Positions 16,280 through 23,482 of a DNA stretch of 36,466 nucleotides are shown here, one piece after another. Source of the DNA: Methanobacteriota archaeon. GTDB taxonomy: Archaea > Methanobacteriota > Methanobacteria > Methanobacteriales > Methanobacteriaceae. The stretch spans positions 1 to 36,466 of the forward strand of contig JAEZRD010000038.1 of assembly GCA_023440975.1 (NCBI GenBank), in the 5' to 3' direction. Position 1 is the first letter of the stretch, and each line of letters begins with the position of its first letter. The translations under genes and the position numbers were made by a program. The notes beneath the pieces are model-generated. The model had not been told where the DNA came from. It saw nothing but the letters and a program-made list of their open reading frames with translations, and did not search any database.

Positions 16280-17245
16280 CTAAATTATACTATTAACTAT
16301 ACTAATAATTTCATCAAGATTACTTTTACCTAAACAATTAACATCTAAATTTTTAATTTCAATAGCCACAGCTTTTTCTTTCAAACGATTATAATTAGGA
16401 CATTTAGTAATAATACTTCTACCATCAACATCAAAAGAATCACGAAGCTTCCAACTAACTTCTTTAGGATTATCACAAGAAACTATAACATTAATACCTC
16501 TTTTATCAGGATAAATAACATCATTAATATGATGTTTTAAATAAAAACAAGAAGAAATTAATCTATTTAAATTAGAATTAGCAGAATCAATCTCAGAATT
16601 AATACCTGCAACAGTCACATTACTAGCTTTCAAAGTTTTTAAAAGTAAATTAGAATCCTTAAAATAATCAGGAATACTAGTAGTAACAAAACCCCCATCA
16701 CAAACATTAATAATCTTAGGCTCACCAGTACTACCAACAATAATATCAGAATACTCTCCATTAGCTAATAATTTCTCACTATCACTTATAGCACCCGAAG
16801 CATCTTCAACAAGTAAAATATCATGAGCTTTACAATAACTAGATATACCTTTCATATCTTGTTCTGCAGTATAAGCCGCAAAACTAGTAATAAACAATGC
16901 AGAACCTTCAGGTAAATCATCAACTATTACATCTAAATAAGAAGTGTTAATTAAACCTTGATCTGTTTTAACTATAATCAAATCTTTATTTAAAAACCTA
17001 GCAATTTGTTTAAAACCATGCCAAGCACCTTGATCAGGTACAATCACACTACCCTTAACATTACTCATAACTAAAAATATTGCACTATTCCCACTATTAA
17101 CAAAACGACAATCATTATGTTCTGTTAATTCACATAATTTTTCAGATGCAAGTTTATTAAAATCAGTTTTTTGACTTAAACCAATACATGCACTTGACAT
17201 ATTAATTTGTGTTATTTTACTTGGTTTTTTATATTGTAATTTCAT
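16280..17245 (-). CDS. DegT/DnrJ-like PLP-dependent (aminotransferase fold) protein
   Basis: The 321 residues follow the fold-type I PLP plan of the DegT/DnrJ/EryC1 group. A small-residue loop with NSGNSAIFLVM (about 50-60) takes the place of the phosphate-binding G-T/S-A motif, an aspartate lies in ILLVEDASGAI (PLP N1 contact), and GSTGEPKIINVCDGGFVTT is where the Schiff-base lysine sits in the family. Lys in EPKIIN is the candidate internal-aldimine lysine. The protein is shorter than usual sugar aminotransferases (about 370-400) and no sugar-biosynthesis gene is adjacent, so its substrate is open. It is the last gene of a leftward run behind nreA, 29 bases apart. An enzymatically inactive or redirected member cannot be excluded. 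Confidence 0.65.
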   Translation of the reverse strand: MKLQYKKPSKITQINMSSACIGLSQKTDFNKLASEKLCELTEHNDCRFVNSGNSAIFLVMSNVKGSVIVPDQGAWHGFKQIARFLNKDLIIVKTDQGLINTSYLDVIVDDLPEGSALFITSFAAYTAEQDMKGISSYCKAHDILLVEDASGAISDSEKLLANGEYSDIIVGSTGEPKIINVCDGGFVTTSIPDYFKDSNLLLKTLKASNVTVAGINSEIDSANSNLNRLISSCFYLKHHINDVIYPDKRGINVIVSCDNPKEVSWKLRDSFDVDGRSIITKCPNYNRLKEKAVAIEIKNLDVNCLGKSNLDEIISIVNSII

Positions 17246-17274
17246 AAAAAAAACATCCCTTCTAATCCTTTTTT

Positions 17275-18462
17275 TTATTGATAACTTGGAGGTTTTTTGA
17301 AAAAATTATCCAAAGTTGTTTGTTTAGTATGTAATAATTCATTTAATAAAGTACTTACCTTAACATATTTACTAATAGGTATCTTTAATCTAGTTCCAGC
17401 ATATTGTAAACTTGATTTTAAATCCTCAAATTCTTTGTAAGGTTGTTGCATAGCATAACGTATATTCTCTCTAACATTAAATACTCCTAAAGGAACATAT
17501 CCATTATAAGCTTCACGAAGAATAATTAAACCTGCTTGTTTTTTCTCTTCAACTAAAGCATCAAGAACAGCATTTTTCGCAGTATAAAAACATCCTCCAA
17601 CTGGAGAATACTCTTTTTTACCACCATTTAATTCATAATCACTAAAAATCATTTCTTCTTTACCTAAAAGTTTAATAAAAGCTTCAGTCCACTCATACTG
17701 CCACTCCACAGGCATAAGAATAATAATATAAAGATTCTTAAGACTATAATACTCATAAACACGATAAGAATCAATAAGTGGATACTGACGAACAATTTTT
17801 AAAAGACTATCAGCTAAACTAGTATCACATGCAGTAATACTCCAACGAGTAGGAACAAGTTTACGATTTTTACCAATACCAAAAGCACCTACACTAAAAG
17901 CTTTCTGCATATTAGAAAAAGGAACATCCTTATCATGAAGATACTTCACAGCCTCAGCAGCCCGTAAATCAGTATCATAAAAAGATTTCTCTAATTGTCT
18001 ATCCCATTTAACTGCATCAATATCAAACTTTTCAATAACAGCACTAGGACCATGAGGAGTACTATCCTCAGAAAGCATACTACCTCTTGGAGTTTTACCA
18101 AAAACAGCTTCACTATCAGTAGATTTACTTGCAAGAGAAATATCTTGAAGTTTTTCTACAAAAGGATTCTCCAAATCATTAATACGAATTAACTGTTTAC
18201 CTCTAACTAGATTAAGCCTATAATTAATTATTTCCTCTTGAGTTTTCCCTTCACCTAACCAAGCTTCAGGAGAATCAAGAATACTAGTATCTCCTTTCTG
18301 ATTAACCATCATTGGTCCAGCATAAACTTTAGGATAACTCCATCTACCAATAAAAACAGATGGAGGAGTACTACCTTCTAAATCCCTACCAACTTTAACA
18401 GACTTCATCTGCATATTCTTAGTTAATTTATCAAGATATGCATTTTTTCTAGTTTTTGCCAT
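17275..18462 (-). CDS. nreA: archaeal DNA repair protein NreA with C-terminal PCNA-interacting motif
   Basis: NreA is a conserved archaeal protein; in haloarchaea it contributes to survival after DNA alkylation-type damage and interacts with PCNA. The 395 residues show the family core: SVFIGRWSYPKVYAGPM (35-51), LASKSTDSEAVFGKTPRG, and a large C-terminal domain with RWSITACDTSLAD and GYVPLGVFNVREN. The last residues contain QTTLDNFF (381-388), an exact QxxLxxFF PIP box, followed by KKPPSYQ. I see no N-terminal zinc finger as in some homologues. It lies in a tight leftward run (23 bases from the zinc-ribbon membrane protein, 29 to the PLP protein) that begins near the GMP synthase ATPase subunit. 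Confidence 0.88.
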   Translation of the reverse strand: MAKTRKNAYLDKLTKNMQMKSVKVGRDLEGSTPPSVFIGRWSYPKVYAGPMMVNQKGDTSILDSPEAWLGEGKTQEEIINYRLNLVRGKQLIRINDLENPFVEKLQDISLASKSTDSEAVFGKTPRGSMLSEDSTPHGPSAVIEKFDIDAVKWDRQLEKSFYDTDLRAAEAVKYLHDKDVPFSNMQKAFSVGAFGIGKNRKLVPTRWSITACDTSLADSLLKIVRQYPLIDSYRVYEYYSLKNLYIIILMPVEWQYEWTEAFIKLLGKEEMIFSDYELNGGKKEYSPVGGCFYTAKNAVLDALVEEKKQAGLIILREAYNGYVPLGVFNVRENIRYAMQQPYKEFEDLKSSLQYAGTRLKIPISKYVKVSTLLNELLHTKQTTLDNFFKKPPSYQ

Positions 18463-18485
18463 AATATCAAAATACTTCTACAAAT

Positions 18486-19181
18486 TTAAACTAAAGCAGT
18501 AATGGAAATAAAAAAGCAAAAAATAATTAAAATCCAAATAATGCTAAAAATTACCATTACTATAATTTCATTAGTTGTACATCTTCTACGAGTTCTAAGA
18601 TTTAAATCTTCAATTCTCCAAAAATCATTAATTGATTCTTGAACATTAATAATTGTCCATAAACCAAAAAATGGTAAACAAATATAAATAATTAAATTAA
18701 GAGGAGCTGAGAAACTTTCTATTCCACGAGATCTAATAAGTTCCTCCCAATCATTAAGTAAAAAATAAAAAACAATCCAATTTGCAAAAGGAATTATTGC
18801 AAAAAGAATAGTTCTTACACTAATATTAATATCCTTATCATATTCCTCTTTTAAAATTTTACTATTATTATAAAACCAATAAATAGTATATAAACCAAGA
18901 GTAAAGAACATTAAGAGGAGTAAACGTCTAATAGGTAAAGCATGATTATATTCAATCTCATTTTCTTCGTGTTTAATTGAGCCTTGAAAATCCTTTTTAC
19001 TATCCTCTTTTTCTGAATCTAAATTATCATAAATTGGTTTTTCAGGTGTGAAATTATTAGGAATATGATTACGTGAAATAACTTCATCTGGAACCCAATT
19101 AAAACAATATTTACATTTAGTTGCAGTTATTGGTATTTCTTTCCCACAATATTCACAAATTTTTGTTTCTTTTCCTGTCAT
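18486..19181 (-). CDS. zinc-ribbon membrane protein (DUF4234-like)
   Basis: The 231-residue protein begins with a zinc ribbon (Cys9-x2-Cys12 and Cys23-x2-Cys26) and a charged linker to about residue 80. Four hydrophobic segments follow: RRLLLLMFFTLGLYTIYWFY, RTILFAIIPFANWIVFYFLL, LNLIIYICLPFFGLWTII and the C-terminal IIVMVIFSIIWILIIFCFF. The combination of an N-terminal ribbon and a four-helix membrane part with the Y-x-x-Y-W-F motif matches the DUF4234 type, whose function is unknown. It lies 21 bases downstream of the GMP synthase subunit and 23 upstream of nreA, so it is probably co-transcribed. Topology would leave the ribbon in the cytoplasm. Confidence 0.7.
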   Translation of the reverse strand: MTGKETKICEYCGKEIPITATKCKYCFNWVPDEVISRNHIPNNFTPEKPIYDNLDSEKEDSKKDFQGSIKHEENEIEYNHALPIRRLLLLMFFTLGLYTIYWFYNNSKILKEEYDKDINISVRTILFAIIPFANWIVFYFLLNDWEELIRSRGIESFSAPLNLIIYICLPFFGLWTIINVQESINDFWRIEDLNLRTRRRCTTNEIIVMVIFSIIWILIIFCFFISITALV

Positions 19182-19202
19182 GGTTTAATATTAAAATTAG
19201 TT

Positions 19203-20129
19203 TTATGCAAATTCAATAGTGCTAGGAGGTTTATCACTAATACTTAAAGCTACATGTGTAACTTCAGGCACTTCAGAAGTAATTCTTTGACTAATTTTAC
19301 GTATAACTTCCCAAGGTAACTCAGGGACATAAGCAGTCATTGCATCAATACTACTAATAAGTCTTAAAACAACAAGGTATCCGAAATCTCTTTGATCTCC
19401 TTTAACACCAGTTACCTTAGTATCTGTTAAAACAGCAAAATATTGCCATAATTGTTTATCAATTTCAGCAGCTTTAATTTCTTCACGAACAATTGCATCA
19501 GCTTTTCTACAGACTCTTAAATTTTCCTTTGTTAATGGTCCAATAACTCTTACTGCAAGACCTGGACCTGGGAAAGGTTGTCTTTGAACTAATTCTTCAG
19601 GTAATCCTAATTCATCCCCAATTAAACGAACTTCATCTTTATATAATTCTCTTATTGGTTCAACAACATCTAAGACCATACCACTAGGTAATGCAAGGTT
19701 ATGGTGTGATTTAATATTTCCTTCTGATTCAATCCAATCTGGAGCTATTGTACCTTGAACTAAAAATTTAGCATCTATTTTTTCAGCTTCACGTTCAAAT
19801 ACTTCAATAAATACTCTACCAATTATTTTTCGTTTTTCTTCAGGATCATCCACACCTTCAAGTTCTTTTAAGTATTCTTCTGAGGCATCAACATATTTGA
19901 AGTTTAATCTGTCTTTGAATATTTCACAAACTTGTTCTGCTTCACCTTCTCGAAGAAGGCCATGGTCAACGAAAACTGCAGTTAAATTATCACCTATTGC
20001 TTCTTTTACAAGAACGGAGCAAACACTACTATCAACACCACCGGATAATGCTATAATTGCTTTTTCATCTCCGATTTCGTTTTTGATTTTAGTAATAGCT
20101 TCTTCAATAAATTTATCTGGTTTAAACAT
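19203..20129 (-). CDS. guaAB: GMP synthase, ATP-pyrophosphatase subunit B
   Basis: This subunit adenylates XMP and accepts ammonia from the separate glutaminase subunit to form GMP. The 308 residues correspond to the second half of bacterial GuaA. The PP-loop SGGVDSSVCSVL (29-40) binds ATP, followed by VFVDHGLLREGE, QGTIAPDWIESEG and the XMP-binding HHNLALPSGM. The dimerisation domain contains RQPFPGPGLAVRVIG, and the C-terminus ends KPPSTIEFA, equivalent to the usual KPPxTIEWE end. The amidotransferase partner is encoded about 4.5 kb away at 24640 on the same strand. Split subunits are normal in archaea. AGGTT lies before the ATG, a weak site, and the 87-residue gene lies 35 bases upstream in the same run. 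Confidence 0.95.
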   Translation of the reverse strand: MFKPDKFIEEAITKIKNEIGDEKAIIALSGGVDSSVCSVLVKEAIGDNLTAVFVDHGLLREGEAEQVCEIFKDRLNFKYVDASEEYLKELEGVDDPEEKRKIIGRVFIEVFEREAEKIDAKFLVQGTIAPDWIESEGNIKSHHNLALPSGMVLDVVEPIRELYKDEVRLIGDELGLPEELVQRQPFPGPGLAVRVIGPLTKENLRVCRKADAIVREEIKAAEIDKQLWQYFAVLTDTKVTGVKGDQRDFGYLVVLRLISSIDAMTAYVPELPWEVIRKISQRITSEVPEVTHVALSISDKPPSTIEFA

Positions 20130-20164
20130 AATTTTAACCTATAAAATTCTGTATTTTATTTTTT

Positions 20165-20428
20165 TTATTCTTCTTCGTCAGCAGGTGGTTCGTAATCTTC
20201 AATGATTTTTTTAATCATAGCTTCTAATCCTTCTTCACGACCACTTTCTACTGCTTCTATAATATCCTCGTATTTTATATATTTTTCAAGTTTCACTGCT
20301 TTTTGTCCTATACCACTTATTCTGAAACTTTGTTCTTCATCTCCAACAATGATATTAACATATTCTTTGCGGATTCCTGCTTTGTTATCTAGTGCTTTGT
20401 TTTTTAAGTCTTCAGCATTATCTATCAT
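20165..20428 (-). CDS. small conserved-looking protein of unknown function upstream of GMP synthase
   Basis: I do not recognise this 87-residue soluble protein. The first part has a beta-type segment RKEYVNIIVGDEEQSFRISGIGQKAV. The second is helical and acidic, ending in EDYEPPADEEE. No cysteine, signal peptide or membrane segment is present. The start is well supported, because AAGGAGAAG lies upstream of the ATG. It opens the leftward run that continues with the GMP synthase ATPase subunit (35 bases), the DUF4234-like protein, nreA and the PLP protein. A role in nucleotide metabolism would rest only on neighbourhood. Confidence 0.72.
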   Translation of the reverse strand: MIDNAEDLKNKALDNKAGIRKEYVNIIVGDEEQSFRISGIGQKAVKLEKYIKYEDIIEAVESGREEGLEAMIKKIIEDYEPPADEEE

Positions 20429-20532
20429 AAATATTTCTTCTCCTTAATATAATAAAATAATTTTTAAATCTATAATATAATTATTTTGCTTTTAACTGTT
20501 AATAAATTTTTTCTAGTTTCATTTTTGCAAAA

Positions 20533-20541
20533 TATTTATAA
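20533..20541 (+). promoter_or_regulatory. TATA box for the Cys-rich zinc-ribbon gene
   Basis: TATTTATAA predicts a start near 20563, close to a 12-bp palindrome GAATATATATTC (20550-20561) and just before a leader hairpin. Confidence 0.5.
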
Positions 20542-20570
20542 GGGGTTATGAATATATATTCAAAACACTT

Positions 20571-20605
20571 AATAATCAAACTAAAAAAAAATTAGTTTCA
20601 TTATT
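20571..20605 (+). promoter_or_regulatory. hairpin in the 5' leader of the Cys-rich gene
   Basis: Arms 20571-20584 and 20592-20605 (AATAATCAAACTAA and TTAGTTTCATTATT) pair over 13 of 14 positions around a seven-A loop. It would sit at the very 5' end of the mRNA, 29 bases before the ATG at 20635. A role in mRNA stability or translation is inferred. Confidence 0.4.
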
Positions 20606-20634
20606 AAAAAAAAAATTTAAAGGAAAATAAAAAA

Positions 20635-20919
20635 ATGGAAAAAAATTTAAAATATACATGTAAAGATTGCGATTTCACTTGGATTACATTAAATGGAGAA
20701 CACACAATGTGCCCAAAATGTCACAGTGAAAACATAGAATTCATTGAAGAAGTAAAAGACTTAGATATAGAATCAATATTAACTCACAATAAAAGAAGAG
20801 GAGGATGTTGTGGTTCTGCACGTGGAAAAGGCCCATTAACATGTGGAAAACCAGCACCAGATCATCAAAATCCAAATGCAACCCATGATAAGAAAAATTG
20901 TTGTGGATATGCAGAATAA
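20635..20919 (+). CDS. small Cys-rich zinc-ribbon protein
   Basis: The 94-residue protein has two Cys modules. Residues 1-32 form a zinc ribbon (Cys9-x2-Cys12, Cys26-x2-Cys29, with the WITLNGEH turn) resembling FmdB/rubredoxin-like ribbons. Residues 56-92 carry CCGSARGKG, LTCGKPAPDH and NCCGYAE, giving Cys58, 59, 70, 89 and 90 and several His, a second possible metal site. A charged helical linker joins them. No known family is recognised for the second module. It is a single-gene unit with its own TATA box, leader hairpin and AAAGGA ribosome binding site. A metal-binding, redox or regulatory role is possible; none is shown. Confidence 0.78.
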   Translation: MEKNLKYTCKDCDFTWITLNGEHTMCPKCHSENIEFIEEVKDLDIESILTHNKRRGGCCGSARGKGPLTCGKPAPDHQNPNATHDKKNCCGYAE

Positions 20920-21006
20920 CTAACTTATTTGTAAATTAACACCATATTTTTCCACCCCCACCAAAAAAAAATTATTACCCAATAAAAAAAATACCAAATA
21001 AATTTA

Positions 21007-21822
21007 TCATTGTTTTTGATACTCTTTCAAATCTTTAATTCTTTTTTTATATTTCCAATATTTAGATATCTCTTTATCTTTTTGGATTTTAGCTAATTTA
21101 TTAGCAATAGAATTACGAGCTTTAATCTCTATATTATCATCTAAAGAAGGTAATGAATCAAGATTATATTTATTTTTTAAAGCTTGTAAAATTAAATAAT
21201 CAGCAATATGGGGATTTTTTGGAAGTAAGGGGCCATGTAAATAACTACCAATCACATTTTTATATATCAACCCTTCACATTTATCTGAACCATTATTCCC
21301 ATTACCTAACTTAACTGTTCCAAATGGCTCATAATTATGATAAGTACGACCACCATGGTTTTCAAATCCCACTACAACTTTAGGGGATAAATTTAGATTG
21401 TTTTCAATCAAAATGTTACCAATAAATCTTTCAGGTTTAGATTCAGTATTAATATCTAATAATTCTAAACAAGGAATATTATTCTGGTTTAAGTCTAAAT
21501 AATCATTTCCTAACATTTGATAACTACCACAAATAGCTAAAACTACTCCATCATTTTCAATATAATTATCAAACTTACTTCTTTTTGCAATTAAATTCTT
21601 GGAAACAATACTTTGCTGATTATCAGAACCTCCACCAATTAAAACCATGTCAATGTCCTCTTCATTAATAGATAAATCGGAACCTAATGTTGAAACAATA
21701 TGATTGACTTCAATTCCTCTCCATTCACATCTTTTAATGATACATTGAGTATTCCCTATATCTCCGTACATGTTTAATATATCCGGATACATATTAATGA
21801 TATTTAGTTTCATGTTGCTCAT
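21007..21822 (-). CDS. gatD: GatD-like glutamine amidotransferase of the cell-wall MurT/GatD pair
   Basis: In Gram-positive bacteria GatD hydrolyses glutamine and passes ammonia to MurT, which amidates the glutamate of lipid II. The 271 residues form a class I, CobB/CobQ-like amidotransferase: nucleophile Cys98 in LAICGSYQMLG and catalytic His196 in IGSYLHGPLLPKNP, with the GGGSDNQQ loop near 63-70 and the GFENHGGRTYH motif near 152-162. The last 40 residues are a Lys-rich tail. The gene follows murT after 7 bases, the arrangement of the bacterial pair. In this archaeon the pair probably acts on a pseudomurein precursor; the amidated residue is unknown. The name collides with the unrelated tRNA amidotransferase GatD at 28299. 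Confidence 0.87.
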   Translation of the reverse strand: MSNMKLNIINMYPDILNMYGDIGNTQCIIKRCEWRGIEVNHIVSTLGSDLSINEEDIDMVLIGGGSDNQQSIVSKNLIAKRSKFDNYIENDGVVLAICGSYQMLGNDYLDLNQNNIPCLELLDINTESKPERFIGNILIENNLNLSPKVVVGFENHGGRTYHNYEPFGTVKLGNGNNGSDKCEGLIYKNVIGSYLHGPLLPKNPHIADYLILQALKNKYNLDSLPSLDDNIEIKARNSIANKLAKIQKDKEISKYWKYKKRIKDLKEYQKQ

Positions 21823-21829
21823 AACTTAT

Positions 21830-23197
21830 TTATTTTTTCATTAATTCTTTTTGTTTGTCATATAAAATTTTTCTAGCTTCTGGCATTCCTGTAAAAGTTC
21901 CAATTATGTAAGATTTATTATCTTCAGATAAAATATTGTTCATTGCAGGTTTAATGTCAAATCTATCTTTACTAGGGTATATTCTTATTTTTGAAGTTGG
22001 AAAACCTGCATATTTAAGTCTTAATGCTACATCTTCTGCTCTAGTTCCAGTACAATAAAAATTTTTGATATTTGGTATTTCTAATACTTTTTCAAAATTC
22101 GCATCCCAAATCCATGAAATATCTTCTCCATCAGCAGGATAATCATTTAAGATAAACATTAAAGATTTTTCATTAGGATTAATACAAAATGCAGCAAGAA
22201 CTTCACTTAATCCTACTGGATTTTTACTTAAAACTAGAACAACTTCTTTATTTTTCAAATTTATTTTTTCCATTCGTCCAAGTTTATATTCGAAACTTAT
22301 AATCCTATTTTTTATAGTTTCATAATCTAAGCCTAGCTCACTAGATAGTGCAATTACTGCTAAACAATTGTATAAATTATATATTCCCATTAAATTTAGT
22401 CTGAATGATTTTTGTTCATTACAATATCCAATTGAAAAATCGTAATATCCGTCATGTGAAGTAACTGACATTAATTTATAATCAGAAGGAGGATTTTTAG
22501 CTCCACAATTGTTACAATGGTATTGTCCAATACTTCCATAATTAATAAAATCATATTCTAATCTATTTCCACATATGGGGCAGAATACAGATTCAAATAC
22601 GTCCATTTGTTTTTTAGAATTTTCAGTTTTGCCATGGCTGTAATATATTTCTGGATTAGGTAAATCACTGAAGTATAGACAAGATGGATTATCTGCATTT
22701 AAAATTAAAATTGTTTTAGAATCAGTTATTGCATCATGAACCATTTTAATGGTGTTTTCAACTTCACCATATCTGTCTAGTTGATCTCTGAAAAAATTGG
22801 TTATTATGATGTAATTAGGGGTTATTTGTTGGGTGACTTTGGGAACAGTACCTTCATCTACTTCGAAAACTCCACAATCGTAATGTTCTTGTTTGTTAAT
22901 GATAAATGGGGTTACAACACCATTAATTAGGTTGGATCCGTTTAAATTTGAAGTAATGTTGTTGTATTTTCCTTTTAGGACATGATTTAATAGGTTATTA
23001 ATTGTGGTTTTGCCATTAGTTCCAGTAACTAGTATGGTTTTATCACATTTTTCTCCCATTTCTTTAAGTAAGTTGGGTTTTATTTTCATACTTACTTTTC
23101 CGGGGAGTGCTGTTCCTTTTTTTCCGCTTATTTGTAAGATTTTATATGTGGTTTTACCTGCATACATTGATATTTTTGTTGTTAAATGCCCTTTCAT
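21830..23197 (-). CDS. murT: MurT-like Mur ligase, partner of GatD
   Basis: MurT is a Mur-ligase-fold ATPase that uses GatD-supplied ammonia to amidate a wall peptide precursor. The 455 residues show the P-loop TGTNGKTT (58-65), FEVDEGTVPKV, NADNPSCLYF, a four-cysteine zinc ribbon inserted in the central domain (Cys206, Cys209, Cys228, Cys231) as in bacterial MurT, and the C-terminal DUF1727-like domain with NDYPADGEDISWIWD and YIIGTFTGMPEARK. An in-frame TTG lies at 23224, but AAGGA falls between it and the ATG at 23197, so the ATG is preferred, although the spacing is long. The promoter region upstream holds a near-palindromic TATA region and two copies of a dyad. Confidence 0.88.
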   Translation of the reverse strand: MKGHLTTKISMYAGKTTYKILQISGKKGTALPGKVSMKIKPNLLKEMGEKCDKTILVTGTNGKTTINNLLNHVLKGKYNNITSNLNGSNLINGVVTPFIINKQEHYDCGVFEVDEGTVPKVTQQITPNYIIITNFFRDQLDRYGEVENTIKMVHDAITDSKTILILNADNPSCLYFSDLPNPEIYYSHGKTENSKKQMDVFESVFCPICGNRLEYDFINYGSIGQYHCNNCGAKNPPSDYKLMSVTSHDGYYDFSIGYCNEQKSFRLNLMGIYNLYNCLAVIALSSELGLDYETIKNRIISFEYKLGRMEKINLKNKEVVLVLSKNPVGLSEVLAAFCINPNEKSLMFILNDYPADGEDISWIWDANFEKVLEIPNIKNFYCTGTRAEDVALRLKYAGFPTSKIRIYPSKDRFDIKPAMNNILSEDNKSYIIGTFTGMPEARKILYDKQKELMKK

Positions 23198-23281
23198 TTT
23201 TTTTTGTTTTTCCTTGAAAATCAATTTTTTTTTTAAGTGATTAAACTTTTTAATTTTTTCTAATATTATTATATTAATTTT

Positions 23282-23309
23282 AAACTATTTAAAAATTTTT
23301 TAATAGTTT
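23282..23309 (-). promoter_or_regulatory. near-perfect 28-bp dyad covering the murT TATA box
   Basis: AAACTATT (23282-23289) and AATAGTTT (23302-23309) are inverted repeats. The centre AAAAATTTTT is also self-complementary, so 26 of 28 positions are symmetric. On the minus strand it contains TTTTTAAATAG (23285-23295), a TATA box predicting a start near 23264 and a leader of about 67 nt. A protein bound here would compete with TBP. Confidence 0.5.
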
Positions 23310-23378
23310 TAATGAACATAATTTTGTAAAATTAGTTAAAAATATGAATATATTTCATTTATTATGAGGTAATGTATT

Positions 23379-23443
23379 AGTGTAAAAAATATATTACACT
23401 TATTGTTAAAAAGCTTTCAAAATAAAAGTAAAAAATATATTAC
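23379..23443. promoter_or_regulatory. two copies of a dyad element upstream of murT
   Basis: The 16-bp sequence GTAAAAAATATATTAC occurs exactly at 23382-23397 and 23428-23443, 46 bases apart. Each copy has GTAA/TTAC ends in inverted orientation. In the first the symmetry extends to AGTGTAA (23379-23385) and TTACACT (23394-23400). The spacing is near a multiple of the helical repeat, so two dimers could bind on nearly one face. It may serve murT (start 23197) or be a general structural element; the regulator is unknown. Confidence 0.5.
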
Positions 23444-23482
23444 GAAAAATAACGAAAAAAAAAATAAAAATAAAAACAATAA

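Noticed and set aside
23225..23482. The dyad-rich region before murT as a replication origin
   Set aside because: No Cdc6/Orc1 gene and no GC-containing ORB-like repeats are present. The dyads are simple AT-rich elements next to a promoter.
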